Assembly (NCBI GenBank): GCA_014138725.1
Contig: JACJID010000006.1
Span: forward strand, 680,001 to 744,000
DNA from: Kutzneria viridogrisea
GTDB lineage: Bacteria > Actinomycetota > Actinomycetes > Mycobacteriales > Pseudonocardiaceae
DNA: 64,000 nt
Reading direction: 5' to 3'
Position numbers and translations under genes: made by a program. Shown here one piece after another: positions 32,915 through 40,774 of this stretch. The notes beneath the pieces are model-generated. The model was not told where the DNA came from. It made no database searches and worked only from the letters and a program-made list of their open reading frames with translations. How positions within the stretch are numbered: position 1 is the stretch's first letter; each line of letters starts with the position of its first letter.

Positions 32915-33094
32915 ATGTCAACGCCCTGCACCATCTGCGGTGCCGACCGAGCCCAGTCCCCGTCCGACTTCTTCTGCTCCGACCAGTGCCAGCGCGAGTG
33001 GCACGGCAGGCAGGTGGACCCGTTGGTCACCGACCTGGGCACCTGGCTGCCCACACACATGGTGCGTGCGGCGGCCAGTTGGCGCGCGGCGTGA
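32915..33094 (+). CDS. Small zinc-ribbon-like protein, unknown function
   Basis: Protein of 59 residues. ATG at 32915 is chosen for GGGGAGG 8-9 nt upstream; in-frame GTG/ATG codons from 32873 lack this. It contains two Cys pairs, CTICGADRAQSPSDFFCSDQC, with C-X2-C and C-X3-C spacing typical of a zinc knuckle of the kind found on hypothetical actinobacterial proteins. The rest is polar and ends with a short helix. It follows def by 57 bp and may be cotranscribed with it. Confidence 0.7.
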   Translation: MSTPCTICGADRAQSPSDFFCSDQCQREWHGRQVDPLVTDLGTWLPTHMVRAAASWRAA

Positions 33095-34654
33095 TCAGCG
33101 CAGCAGGCGCTTGAGCACCTTCCCGGTCGAGTTGCGCGGCAGCTCGTCCAGGAAGGTCACCTCACGCGGCACGCAGTAGCGCGCCAGCCTGCCGCGCACG
33201 TGGTCCCGAACTGACTCGGCGGTCAATTCGGCGCCCTCGGTCAGTACGACGAAGGCCGCCAGCCGCTGGCCGAACTCGGCGTCGGGCACCCCGACCACCG
33301 CGACCTCACGCACCTGTGGCAGCGCGGCGATGGCGTCCTCGGTGGCGCGCGGGTACACGTTCTCCCCACCGGAGACGATCATCTCGTCGTCCCTGCCGAC
33401 CACGAACAGCCTGCCCTCGGCGTCCAGGTGCCCCAGGTCCCCGGTGGACATCAGGCCCTCGCGGACCTCCTTGCCCGAGCCGTTGGTGTAGCCCTCGAAC
33501 AGCATGTCGTTGCCCACGAAGATGCGGCCCACACCGCCCTGCGGCACAGGTGCCCCCGCCTCGTCCAGGATCGCCAGGCGGGTGCCCAGCGGGGGCCTGC
33601 CCGCGGTGGACGGGGCCGCGTGCAGGTCCTCCGGGGTGGCGATCGTCGCCCAGGAGACCTCGGTGGAGCCGTACAGGTTGTAGAGCACGGGCCCGAACTC
33701 GCGCTGGAACTGCTGGGCCACCGGGGCGGGCAGGGCCGAACCGCTGGAGGCCACGACGCGCAGCGCCGGCAGGGGACGTGGCGCCCCGTGCAGGTCCAGG
33801 ATCCGTTGCAGCATCACCGGTACCGCAAAGAGTGACGTGCACTTGTTGCTGGCCAAGGCATCCACAGTGGACTTGGGGTCGAACCTGCGGTGCAGCACCA
33901 ACGTGGCGCCCAGCACCACACCGATCTGGAACGCCGCGAGCCCCCAGGTGTGGAACAGCGGGGCGCTGATCAGTGAGACCTCACCGCTGTGCAAGGGGAT
34001 CCGGGACAGCAGTGCGGCGGCGGGGGACAGGCTGGCCGGTTCGGGTCGGCGGGCGCCCTTCGGCGTGCCGGTGGTGCCGGAGGTCAGCACGATCAGCCGC
34101 CCGCGCGGTGGGCGCCTTGGCAGCGGGGTGGCCGCCGAGGAGTCGATCAGCCCTTGCAGGGTGCCCTGGTCGGGCGGTCCGTCCGTCCACGCGACAACCG
34201 TTGTCACGCCGGGGAAATCCCCCGCGAACTCCTCGTCCGCGATCAGCGTGGTGACCTGCTGGTCGCTCAGCACCGCGCGCAACTGCGCCGTGGCCAGCCC
34301 GGTGTTGAGCAGCACGGTGTTCGCGCCCAGCTTCGCGCAGGCCATCGCGGCCTCGATGAACCCGCGGTGGTTGCGGCACAACAGACCCACGGTGCTGCCC
34401 GCGCGCACGCCCCGGCCGGTGAGCCCGTGCGCGAGCCGGGTCGTACGCTCCTCGACCTCGCGATAGCTCAGGCTGCCCAGTTCGTCGATGATCGCGATCC
34501 GGTCCGGGTGCCGTGCCGCGCCCACGGCGTAGCCGAAGGGCAGGGTGAGGTCCCAGCGCAGGTAGCCGCCGACCACGCCGAGCAGGCGGTCCGGCCGCAT
34601 TGGGCGCACGATTCCCGCGCGTACCAACGTGACCAGTTCGCGCACCGCGTTCAC
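33095..34654 (-). CDS. Fatty acyl-CoA/AMP ligase (FadD-like)
   Basis: Adenylating enzyme of 519 residues activating a fatty acid. Motifs: VLTSGTTGTPKGARRPEP (about 200), LYNLYGSTEVSWATIATPEDLH (about 330), MSTGDLGHLDAEGRLFVVGRDDEMIVSGGENVYP (about 420), and LPRNSTGKVLKRLLR with the catalytic Lys at the C-terminus. The long basic N-terminus (LVRAGIVRPMRPDRLLGV) resembles mycobacterial FadD12-type enzymes. GTG at 34654 overlaps the TGA of the upstream two-SDR reductase, so both belong to one operon and probably one pathway making fatty aldehydes or alcohols. Confidence 0.88.
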   Translation of the reverse strand: MNAVRELVTLVRAGIVRPMRPDRLLGVVGGYLRWDLTLPFGYAVGAARHPDRIAIIDELGSLSYREVEERTTRLAHGLTGRGVRAGSTVGLLCRNHRGFIEAAMACAKLGANTVLLNTGLATAQLRAVLSDQQVTTLIADEEFAGDFPGVTTVVAWTDGPPDQGTLQGLIDSSAATPLPRRPPRGRLIVLTSGTTGTPKGARRPEPASLSPAAALLSRIPLHSGEVSLISAPLFHTWGLAAFQIGVVLGATLVLHRRFDPKSTVDALASNKCTSLFAVPVMLQRILDLHGAPRPLPALRVVASSGSALPAPVAQQFQREFGPVLYNLYGSTEVSWATIATPEDLHAAPSTAGRPPLGTRLAILDEAGAPVPQGGVGRIFVGNDMLFEGYTNGSGKEVREGLMSTGDLGHLDAEGRLFVVGRDDEMIVSGGENVYPRATEDAIAALPQVREVAVVGVPDAEFGQRLAAFVVLTEGAELTAESVRDHVRGRLARYCVPREVTFLDELPRNSTGKVLKRLLR

Positions 34655-36546
34655 GAGGCGTCCCGCTGCCGACCTTCGGGGACCACGCGGTACACCACGT
34701 TGAGCAGGCGGTCGGCCAGCTTGGGCGCCAGCGCGTAGCCCAGCGCCGCGAACACCCCGAACGGCTTGTTCACCGCCTTGGGCCGCTTGACCAACGCGCG
34801 GACCACCAGTGCCGCGGCCTGCTCGGGACTGGCGGCGGGGAACCGGTCGTACACCTTGGTGGGACCGATCATCGGGGTGCGCACCAGCGGCATGTGCACC
34901 GTGGTGAAGGTGATGCCGTGGCCCAGCGTCTCGGTGGCGGCGACCGCGCTGAACTCGTCCAGCGCCGCCTTGGACGCCAGGTAGGCGGAGAAGCGCGGGG
35001 TGTTGGTCTGCACGCCCATGGAGGAGATGTTCACGATGTGGCCGAACCTGCGCTGCTTGAAGTGCGGCAGCAGGGCGAGGATCAGCCGCACCGGGGCGAA
35101 GTAGTTGATGGCCATCGTGCGCTCGAAGTCGTGCTGGCGGTCCAGCGAGCGCGACAGCGAGCGCCGGATCGAGCGGCCCGCGTTGTTCACCAGCATGTCC
35201 ACCGCGGGCTGCTCGTCCAGGATGCGCTTGACCAGGGTGCGCACCGACTCGGTGTCGGTCAGGTCGCAGGGGTACACGAAGGCCGAGCCGCCGCGTCCGG
35301 TGATCTCCGCGCGGACCTGCTCCAGTTCCTCGGTGCGCCGGGCCACCAGCAGTGGGATCGCGCCCAGCCCGGCCACGGCGAAGGCGGTGGCGCGGCCGAT
35401 GCCCGAGGAGGCGCCGGTGATCACGATGCGCTTGCCGTCCAGTGGACCGCGTGGCCCCGGCCTGCGGGCGCGCAGCGGGTCCAGGTGCCGCGACCAGTAG
35501 TCGAGCAGCACCTTGGCGTAGGAGTCGAACTCCGGTACTTCGAGATCGCCCAGCGCCGCACGGGTCGCCGTGGAGTCGAACTCCGCCGTGAAAGTCAGGT
35601 GTGGCAACACTTCCGGCGGAATCCCGAACACCGAGCGCAGTCCCGGCATCCGCCGTGCACTGCGCGCCACCGAACCCGTCAGCCTGCGGGTGGCCTTCGC
35701 GGTGGGCAGCCGGGAGGGCGCGCTGGCCACGATCCTGGGTGCGCCGGTGGCCTTGGCCAGCGCGTTGTAGACCGCCACCAGGGACTGCGGGCGCGGGGCC
35801 GTCAGGTGGAAGGTGCTGCCGCTGGGGTGCTCGGCGTGCAGGAGCCGGTCCAGCGCCTCGACCACGTAGTCCACCGGAACCAGGTTGGTGGCGCCCAGGT
35901 CGGCGCCGACCAGCGGCAGGAAGCCGGGCAGCTTGGCGACCCCGGTCAGCGCCGGGAAGAAGTAGTACGGCCCGTCGATCTTGTCCATCTCGCCGGTGCG
36001 CGAGTCGCCGACCACCGCGGCCGGGCGGTACACCCGCCAGGGAACCGAGTCCTGCTCGCGAACCAGCTTCTCCGACTCGAACTTCGTGCGGTGGTAGGGC
36101 GAGGGCAGCCGCTGGCCCAGGTCGAAGTCGGTCTCCCGGAACGGGCCCTCGTGCTCACCGGCCACCGCCACCGAGGACACGTGGTGCAGGCAGCCCGCGC
36201 CGACACGAGCCGCGAACTCGATCACGTGTGCCGTGCCTCGCACGTTGACCGCCTCGTTGAGCTCGTCCCCGGTGCGCATGTCGTACACCGCGCCCAGGTG
36301 GATCACGTGGTCGACCCGGTCGGGCAGGTCGGTCTCGGCGATGCCCAGCCCCGGGGCCGTCAGGTCCCCCGGCACCGGCACCACCTTCTCCGCGGCGGGC
36401 CAGGCCGAGGCGATCTCCGCGATGCGCCCCCTCGACCCGGGCCGGACCAGCACGTACACGGTGTCGCACCCGGGGCGGGCCAGCAGGCGCCCGATCAGGC
36501 GCCTGCCGATGAACCCGGTGCCGCCGGTGACGAAGTAGCTGCTCAT
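34651..36546 (-). CDS. Two-SDR fatty acyl-CoA reductase (mycobacterial AcrA1/FcrA-like)
   Basis: Protein of 631 residues with two Rossmann enzymes in line. N-terminal half (1-370): NAD_binding_4 acyl-reductase type, starting MSSYFVTGGTGFIGRRLI with YHRTKFESEKLV as the Tyr-X3-Lys-like site. C-terminal half (375-631): classical SDR, GKRIVITGASSGIGRATAFA, LVNNAG (about 455), and the catalytic YLASKAALDEF (about 525). This layout is that of mycobacterial and marine bacterial reductases that convert acyl-CoA to aldehyde and on to fatty alcohol. GGGAGGTG precedes ATG 36546. Product fate (wax ester or lipid) is not visible here. Confidence 0.87.
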   Translation of the reverse strand: MSSYFVTGGTGFIGRRLIGRLLARPGCDTVYVLVRPGSRGRIAEIASAWPAAEKVVPVPGDLTAPGLGIAETDLPDRVDHVIHLGAVYDMRTGDELNEAVNVRGTAHVIEFAARVGAGCLHHVSSVAVAGEHEGPFRETDFDLGQRLPSPYHRTKFESEKLVREQDSVPWRVYRPAAVVGDSRTGEMDKIDGPYYFFPALTGVAKLPGFLPLVGADLGATNLVPVDYVVEALDRLLHAEHPSGSTFHLTAPRPQSLVAVYNALAKATGAPRIVASAPSRLPTAKATRRLTGSVARSARRMPGLRSVFGIPPEVLPHLTFTAEFDSTATRAALGDLEVPEFDSYAKVLLDYWSRHLDPLRARRPGPRGPLDGKRIVITGASSGIGRATAFAVAGLGAIPLLVARRTEELEQVRAEITGRGGSAFVYPCDLTDTESVRTLVKRILDEQPAVDMLVNNAGRSIRRSLSRSLDRQHDFERTMAINYFAPVRLILALLPHFKQRRFGHIVNISSMGVQTNTPRFSAYLASKAALDEFSAVAATETLGHGITFTTVHMPLVRTPMIGPTKVYDRFPAASPEQAAALVVRALVKRPKAVNKPFGVFAALGYALAPKLADRLLNVVYRVVPEGRQRDAS

Positions 36547-36604
36547 GACACCTCCCTGGTTCAGATAATGCCACTACCTACCCGTGAGTAGGAAGCCTGG
36601 GCAT

Positions 36605-36657
36605 GCCATGAAAGTGCCGTTCACTGCGCTCAACGCCAGCAACGGCACTTTCATGGC
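36605..36657. repeat. Inverted-repeat element, class A (decayed centre)
   Basis: 17-bp perfect arms GCCATGAAAGTGCCGTT (36605-36621) and its complement (36641-36657), with a 19-nt centre where the usual stem has lost pairing. It lies in the divergent gap between the two-SDR gene and the small membrane protein gene. Confidence 0.8.
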
Positions 36658-36681
36658 CCCCCCGGCCCGTACCATCGCCCC

Positions 36682-36879
36682 GTGAAGGAGTTCCAGGCCA
36701 GGCCCGTGCACCTGCTGTTCGGTCTGCTGGCGGTCGTCTGCGCGGTGATCAGCGCGAGTTCGGTGCAGGACACGCCGCTGCGCGTGGGCTGGATCACGAT
36801 CGGGCTGGCGGGTCTGGTGTGGCTGGGCTTCGTGGGCGCGGCCCTGCGGCGTCAGCGCAGGCGGCGCTCCAACACCTGA
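36682..36879 (+). CDS. Small two-helix membrane protein
   Basis: Predicted inner-membrane protein of 65 residues. Two hydrophobic stretches, about 10-26 (LLFGLLAVVCAVISASS) and 36-55 (GWITIGLAGLVWLGFVGAAL), and a basic tail RRQRRRRSNT that is probably cytosolic. GTG start at 36682 with no ribosome site, so possibly leaderless. Its 3' end overlaps the convergent GNAT gene by 28 nt. No family is recognised. Confidence 0.65.
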   Translation: MKEFQARPVHLLFGLLAVVCAVISASSVQDTPLRVGWITIGLAGLVWLGFVGAALRRQRRRRSNT

Positions 36880-37346
36880 CCGGGCCAGTCGCCCACGGTG
36901 AAGGGGTCGGTGGCGGTGAAGCCCGCCGACTCGTAGAACGCGACCAGCGCGCGGTCGTCCCCGGCGTAACAGTCCACCCGTAGCCGGGTGACGCCGAGCC
37001 TGCGCCCCTCGGCCTCGGCCTGGGCCAGCAGCAGGCGCCCGGCTCCGCGGGCGGCGGGGAACTGGCCGCCGACCAGGCCCCGGATGTACAGCTCGGGCAC
37101 GTCGGCGGGCGGCACGTAGGACAGGGCCTCGCCGACGGCGAGCGCGCCGGCGACCCGGCCGTCCGCCTCGGCGATCCAGGACTGCCCGTTCATCCAGCCC
37201 CGCACGGTCGCCACCCGCGTCGGGTTGGTGGAGAACGGTTCGGTGCCCCACTGCCCGGTGCGGCCCTGGGCGACCAGCCAGCGCACGGCCTCGTCCAGCA
37301 GGCCCAGCACGGCCTGGCTGTCGGCCGGGCCGCCGGGGCGGATCAC
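36852..37346 (-). CDS. GNAT N-acetyltransferase
   Basis: Acetyltransferase of 164 residues: VIRPGGPADSQAVLGLLDEA opens the fold, the acetyl-CoA loop is GQFPAARGAGRLLLAQAEAEGR (about 92-113), and RLRVDCYAGDDRALVAFYESAGF follows. WLVAQGRTGQWGTEPF near residue 25 is a trait of one actinobacterial subgroup. GTG at 37346 lies 11 bp after the preceding small gene's stop; a CTG upstream could also serve. The open frame continues to 37538 but overlaps that gene throughout. Substrate unknown. Confidence 0.82.
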   Translation of the reverse strand: MIRPGGPADSQAVLGLLDEAVRWLVAQGRTGQWGTEPFSTNPTRVATVRGWMNGQSWIAEADGRVAGALAVGEALSYVPPADVPELYIRGLVGGQFPAARGAGRLLLAQAEAEGRRLGVTRLRVDCYAGDDRALVAFYESAGFTATDPFTVGDWPGQVLERRLR

Positions 37347-37357
37347 CAGTTCGGGGC

Positions 37358-37552
37358 TCAGGGGGCGTCCGATGCGTTGACCACGGCGTCGCGCAGTGCC
37401 GCGCGCAGGCGGCCGACCTCCAGCGGGGCCAGCACCGCCGTCTCGCCCGGCGGCGCGACGACCACAACGTGTCCCTGGCTGACGAACACCGTGAGATCCC
37501 GGCGTCGGCCAGCCACGTCTCGGCAGGTCACCAACCACTCCTTGCGGTCCAT
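37358..37552 (-). CDS. Small conserved-type protein, unknown function
   Basis: Protein of 64 residues starting MDRKEWLVTCRDVAGRRRDL, with a beta-rich middle (TVFVSQGHVVVVAPPGE) and a short helix (VGRLRAALRDAVVNA). GGAGG lies 12 nt before the ATG and a second GGAGG is immediately adjacent. It precedes the GNAT gene by 11 bp and so probably forms an operon with it. No domain recognised. The pattern resembles small actinobacterial proteins of unknown role. Confidence 0.65.
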   Translation of the reverse strand: MDRKEWLVTCRDVAGRRRDLTVFVSQGHVVVVAPPGETAVLAPLEVGRLRAALRDAVVNASDAP

Positions 37553-37748
37553 GTCCTCCGACCTCCAGTCAGTCTGCGTCAGTGCAGTTCCCGGACCACT
37601 CGCGCGGGCGCTCGCTGCGGTGTGACGCGCTTCGGCCGACGACGTGACGCGGGTTTCGCGCTTCAATCGAAGGCGACCTGCCGGACGGGCCACACCACCC
37701 GCAAGCCTCGCACGAATGGGGTCACAACTGTCACTCGAGAGGATGAAG

Positions 37749-38966
37749 ATGATCGAATTGCAACGCATTGTCATCGTGGGATCGGGTCTGGGGGGCGCCA
37801 CCGCCGCCGCCACGCTCAGGGAAAACGGTTTCGGCGGTCAGGTCCTGCTCATCGGCCAGGAAAAGCACCAACCCTATGAACTGCCCGCGCTGTCCAAGGG
37901 GGTGCTGCTGGGCAGTGCCGAGCGCCCCGACCTGGTGCGCACTCCCGACTTCTACCGGGACAAGCACGTGGACCTGTTGCCGTCCACGGAGGTCAGCCAG
38001 ATCCGGCCACGCGAACGGGTGGTGGTCGCGGGCGGGGTGCCGCACCGCTACGACCGGCTGCTGCTGGCCACCGGCTCGCGGCCGAGAACCCCGCCCGTGC
38101 CGGTCCACGGCGTGTCGGGGGTGCACGTGCTGCGCACGGTGGAGGACGCGCTGGCCATCCGCGACGGACTGGTCGCCGGGGCCCGCGTGGTGATCGTGGG
38201 CGCGGGCTGGATCGGCTGTGAGGTCGCGGCCGCCGCGCGGGCCCACGACGCGGAGGTCATCGTGGTCGACTCGCAGCCGCTGCCCCTGCTGCGCGCGCTC
38301 GGGCCGACCGTGGCCGCCGTGTTCCGCGACCTGCACGCCGCACACGGGGTGAACTGGCGGCTGGGCGCCGAGGTGGCGGGGCTGGTCGGCGACCGGGACG
38401 GGGTGCGGGCGGTGCGCCTGGCCGACGGCACCGAGCTGGCCGCCGACCTGGTGGTGCTGGGCGTGGGCGCGGCGCCCCGGGTGGAGCTGGCGCGCGCCGC
38501 GGGGCTGGAGCTGGCCGCGGGCGGGGTCGCGGTGGACGCCATGCTGCGCACCTCCGCCCCGGACGTGTTCGCCGTCGGCGACATCGCCGCGCACCAGCAC
38601 CCGCGCTACGGGCAGTGGGTCCGGGTCGAGCACTGGGCCAACGCCAAGGACCAGGGCGCGCTGGTCGCGGCGAACCTGGTCGGCGGTTGCGCCACCTACG
38701 CGTCCAGCCCGTACTTCTTCTCCGACCAGTACGACCTGGGCCTGGAGTACCGGGGGCTGGCCGATCTCGAGCGGGATCAGCTGGTGGTGCGCGGGGATCT
38801 GGCCGCCCGCGAGTTCATCGCCTTCTGGCTGCGCGGGGGGCGGGTCCGTGCGGCCATGAACGTGAACATGTGGGACGACGGGGACGCCCTTTCGGCCCTC
38901 GTGGACCGGCAGGCCGTGGTGGACCTCGGTCAGCTGGTTTCCGCGGAGCTCAATGCCCTGGACTAG
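37749..38966 (+). CDS. NAD(P)H:ferredoxin reductase-type flavoprotein
   Basis: FAD-dependent reductase of 405 residues of the putidaredoxin/rhodocoxin reductase type, passing electrons from NAD(P)H to a ferredoxin for a P450 or oxygenase. FAD motif IVIVGSGLGGATAAATLRENG (about 8), NAD motif VVIVGAGWIGCEVAAAA (about 145), second FAD motif DVFAVGDIAAHQHPRYG (about 275), and the Reductase_C domain to the end. ATG 37749 follows GAGAGG; an in-frame ATG 6 nt earlier is possible. No ferredoxin or P450 gene lies beside it. Confidence 0.88.
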   Translation: MIELQRIVIVGSGLGGATAAATLRENGFGGQVLLIGQEKHQPYELPALSKGVLLGSAERPDLVRTPDFYRDKHVDLLPSTEVSQIRPRERVVVAGGVPHRYDRLLLATGSRPRTPPVPVHGVSGVHVLRTVEDALAIRDGLVAGARVVIVGAGWIGCEVAAAARAHDAEVIVVDSQPLPLLRALGPTVAAVFRDLHAAHGVNWRLGAEVAGLVGDRDGVRAVRLADGTELAADLVVLGVGAAPRVELARAAGLELAAGGVAVDAMLRTSAPDVFAVGDIAAHQHPRYGQWVRVEHWANAKDQGALVAANLVGGCATYASSPYFFSDQYDLGLEYRGLADLERDQLVVRGDLAAREFIAFWLRGGRVRAAMNVNMWDDGDALSALVDRQAVVDLGQLVSAELNALD

Positions 38967-39013
38967 ATCGCTACGATCAACTCACCGATTGTTGAAATTC
39001 TTGGGGGTTGGTC

Positions 39014-40077
39014 GTGCGCAGTCGTGTCGTCTATCCGGTTCCTGAGTTCCCCTCGCCGATGGGCGGGGTCCGCGTCCTGCACCGGCACGTCGAACTGCTC
39101 GTCGAGGCCGGGGTGGACGCCTTCGTGTGGCTGCCCACCGAGGGCTACCGCTACGGGTGGTTCGACAGCCCCGCACCCCGCCTGTACGGGGCCGAACTGG
39201 CGCTGACCGAGCACGACCTGCTCGTCGTGCCGGAGGGCGGTGTGCGGCCCGGGGTTGACCCGGCGCCGGGCGCCCGCAAGGTGATCTTCAACCAGAACCA
39301 CTTCCTGAGCTACCTCAACTTCGAGCCCGACCAGCCCTATCCCGGCTGGCAGCCCGCACCGGGGGTCTGGGTCGTCTCCCAGGAGAGCGCCGAGGTGCTC
39401 GCCGCCACCGAGCCCGAGCTGCCCTGCTCGCTCATCCCGAACCCGCTGGACCTGGACCTGTTCCGGCCCGCGGCCCAACGGGTGCGGCGCATCGCCTGGA
39501 TGCCGCGCAAGCGCCCGCTGGAGGCCAAGCTGCTCGAACGCGCGCTGCGCGCCGACCCGCGCAGCGCCGGGGTCGAGCTGGTCGCGTTGCAGGGCCTGCC
39601 GGAGACCGAGGTGGCCAGGATCCTCGGCGAGTCCTCGGCGAGTCCTCGGTGTTCCTCGCGCTCGGCCTGTACGAGGGCTTCGGCCTGCCCATCGCCGAGG
39701 CGCTCGCCTCGGGCTGCCTGGTCCTCGGCTACGCGGCCGGCGGCGGGCAGGAGCTGTTCGAGGCCCCCGGCACCTGGCAGCTGCCCGACCAGCGGCCCAC
39801 CATGCTCGCCGACGCCGCGCTGTCCATGGTCGTGGACGGGCTGCCGGACGAGGACGGGGTGCGCGCGGCCGCGCGGGACTGGGTCGCGCAGCGGTACACC
39901 GCGCAGACCGCGACCAAGGCACTGCGGACCGCCGTGGACGAGGCCATGGCCCAGCCCGGTGCGGCCTGCACCGCCGTGCACCCGATGAACCTGTCCGACC
40001 CCGAGCTCGGCGCGGGCATCATGCGCAACTTCCTGCGGGCCTTCGGCATGCCCGAGCTGCCGGTCGGCCCCCGCTGA
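39014..40077 (+). pseudogene. Glycosyltransferase gene split by an 11-bp tandem duplication
   Basis: A glycosyltransferase group-1-like protein of about 350 residues if repaired. The first frame (39014-39647) reads VRSRVVYPVPEFPSPMGGVR, then HVELLVEAGVDAFVWLP, IFNQNHFLSYLNF and PNPLDLDLFRPAAQR. At 39626-39647 the 11-bp unit GGCGAGTCCTC is repeated, shifting the frame. Removing one copy restores RILGESSVFLALGLYEGFG then LPIAEALASGCLVLGYAAGG, the donor-binding GT-B motif, through to the stop at 40077. As sequenced it makes a truncated protein with a scrambled tail. GTG 39014 follows a GGGGG run. A slippage-reversible switch or an assembly error are both possible. Confidence 0.8.
39626..39647. 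repeat. 11-bp tandem duplication causing a frameshift
   Basis: Two head-to-tail copies of GGCGAGTCCTC (39626-39636 and 39637-39647) inside the glycosyltransferase gene. Loss of one copy restores one continuous reading frame with an intact GT-B motif. Confidence 0.85.
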
Positions 40078-40133
40078 TGTCATGAAAGTGCCGTTCGAGA
40101 CATCCAGTGTCTCGAACGGCACTTTCATGACAT
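40077..40133. repeat. Inverted-repeat element, class A
   Basis: 26-bp perfect arms (40077-40102 and 40108-40133) with loop TCCAG; core ATGAAAGTGCCGTTCGAGAC. It fills the gap between the convergent glycosyltransferase and PAP2 genes, beginning in the last base of the glycosyltransferase stop codon. Confidence 0.87.
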
Positions 40134-40138
40134 GTCGG

Positions 40139-40765
40139 TCAGGGGAGGGCCATGACGCCGAAGTAGACCAGGCCGCCCGCGATCACGCCGAGGGCGGCGC
40201 CGCTGAGGACCTGCGCGGTGGTGTGGTCGGCCAACTCCACCCGTGACCAGGCGACCAGCACGGCGAGCAGGCCCGCCAGCAGCAGCCACGGGCCGTACGC
40301 GATGGCCAGCATCACCACGGCGCCCGCGGACACCGCGGCGTGGATCGAGATCTTGAACCGGGCGCCGAAGGTGATCGCCAGGCTGATCATCAGGGTCCCC
40401 AGCATCGCGGCGGTCAGCGCGATCAGCTCGCGCGGGGCACCGAACACCAGCAGCAGCACCCAGCCGGTGGCCAGCGAGGCGATGCACGCCAGCAGCGGGA
40501 CCCAGCGGCCCTCGCGGTTGGTCACGTGGTGGCCGTCCCAGCGGCCGCCGCGCGCCCCGCGCACGATGATCGCCATCGGGATCAGCGACCCGGTCAGCGC
40601 GATCAGCGCGCCCCACAGCACGGTGGGCAGCAGGGCCTGGGTGGCGTGCCACGCGATGGCGATCGGCAGCGCGCACACCCAGACCCAGGGCGCGAGTACT
40701 TCAGTGGCCAGCCGGGCGAGGACCCGGCGGGCAGTGCTGGTTGGTTCGCTCGCAAGCTCGCTCAC
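40139..40765 (-). CDS. PAP2-family membrane phosphatase-like protein with SELASE N-terminus
   Basis: Membrane protein of 208 residues with about six helices. PAP2 marks are partial: ARFKISIHAAVS (Lys and Ser-X-His-like region, about 140) and WSRVELADHTTAQVLSGA (about 180), where Ser-Arg-X5-His is kept but the usual Asp four residues later is replaced. It could act on lipid or prenyl phosphates, or be inactive. The first residues, SELASEPTSTA after the GTG start, are the SELASE repeat fused in frame, probably added to an older start nearer VLARLATEVLAPW. It starts 9 bp after the MFS stop, so the two form an operon. Confidence 0.75.
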   Translation of the reverse strand: MSELASEPTSTARRVLARLATEVLAPWVWVCALPIAIAWHATQALLPTVLWGALIALTGSLIPMAIIVRGARGGRWDGHHVTNREGRWVPLLACIASLATGWVLLLVFGAPRELIALTAAMLGTLMISLAITFGARFKISIHAAVSAGAVVMLAIAYGPWLLLAGLLAVLVAWSRVELADHTTAQVLSGAALGVIAGGLVYFGVMALP

Positions 40766-40774
40766 GAACCAGAA

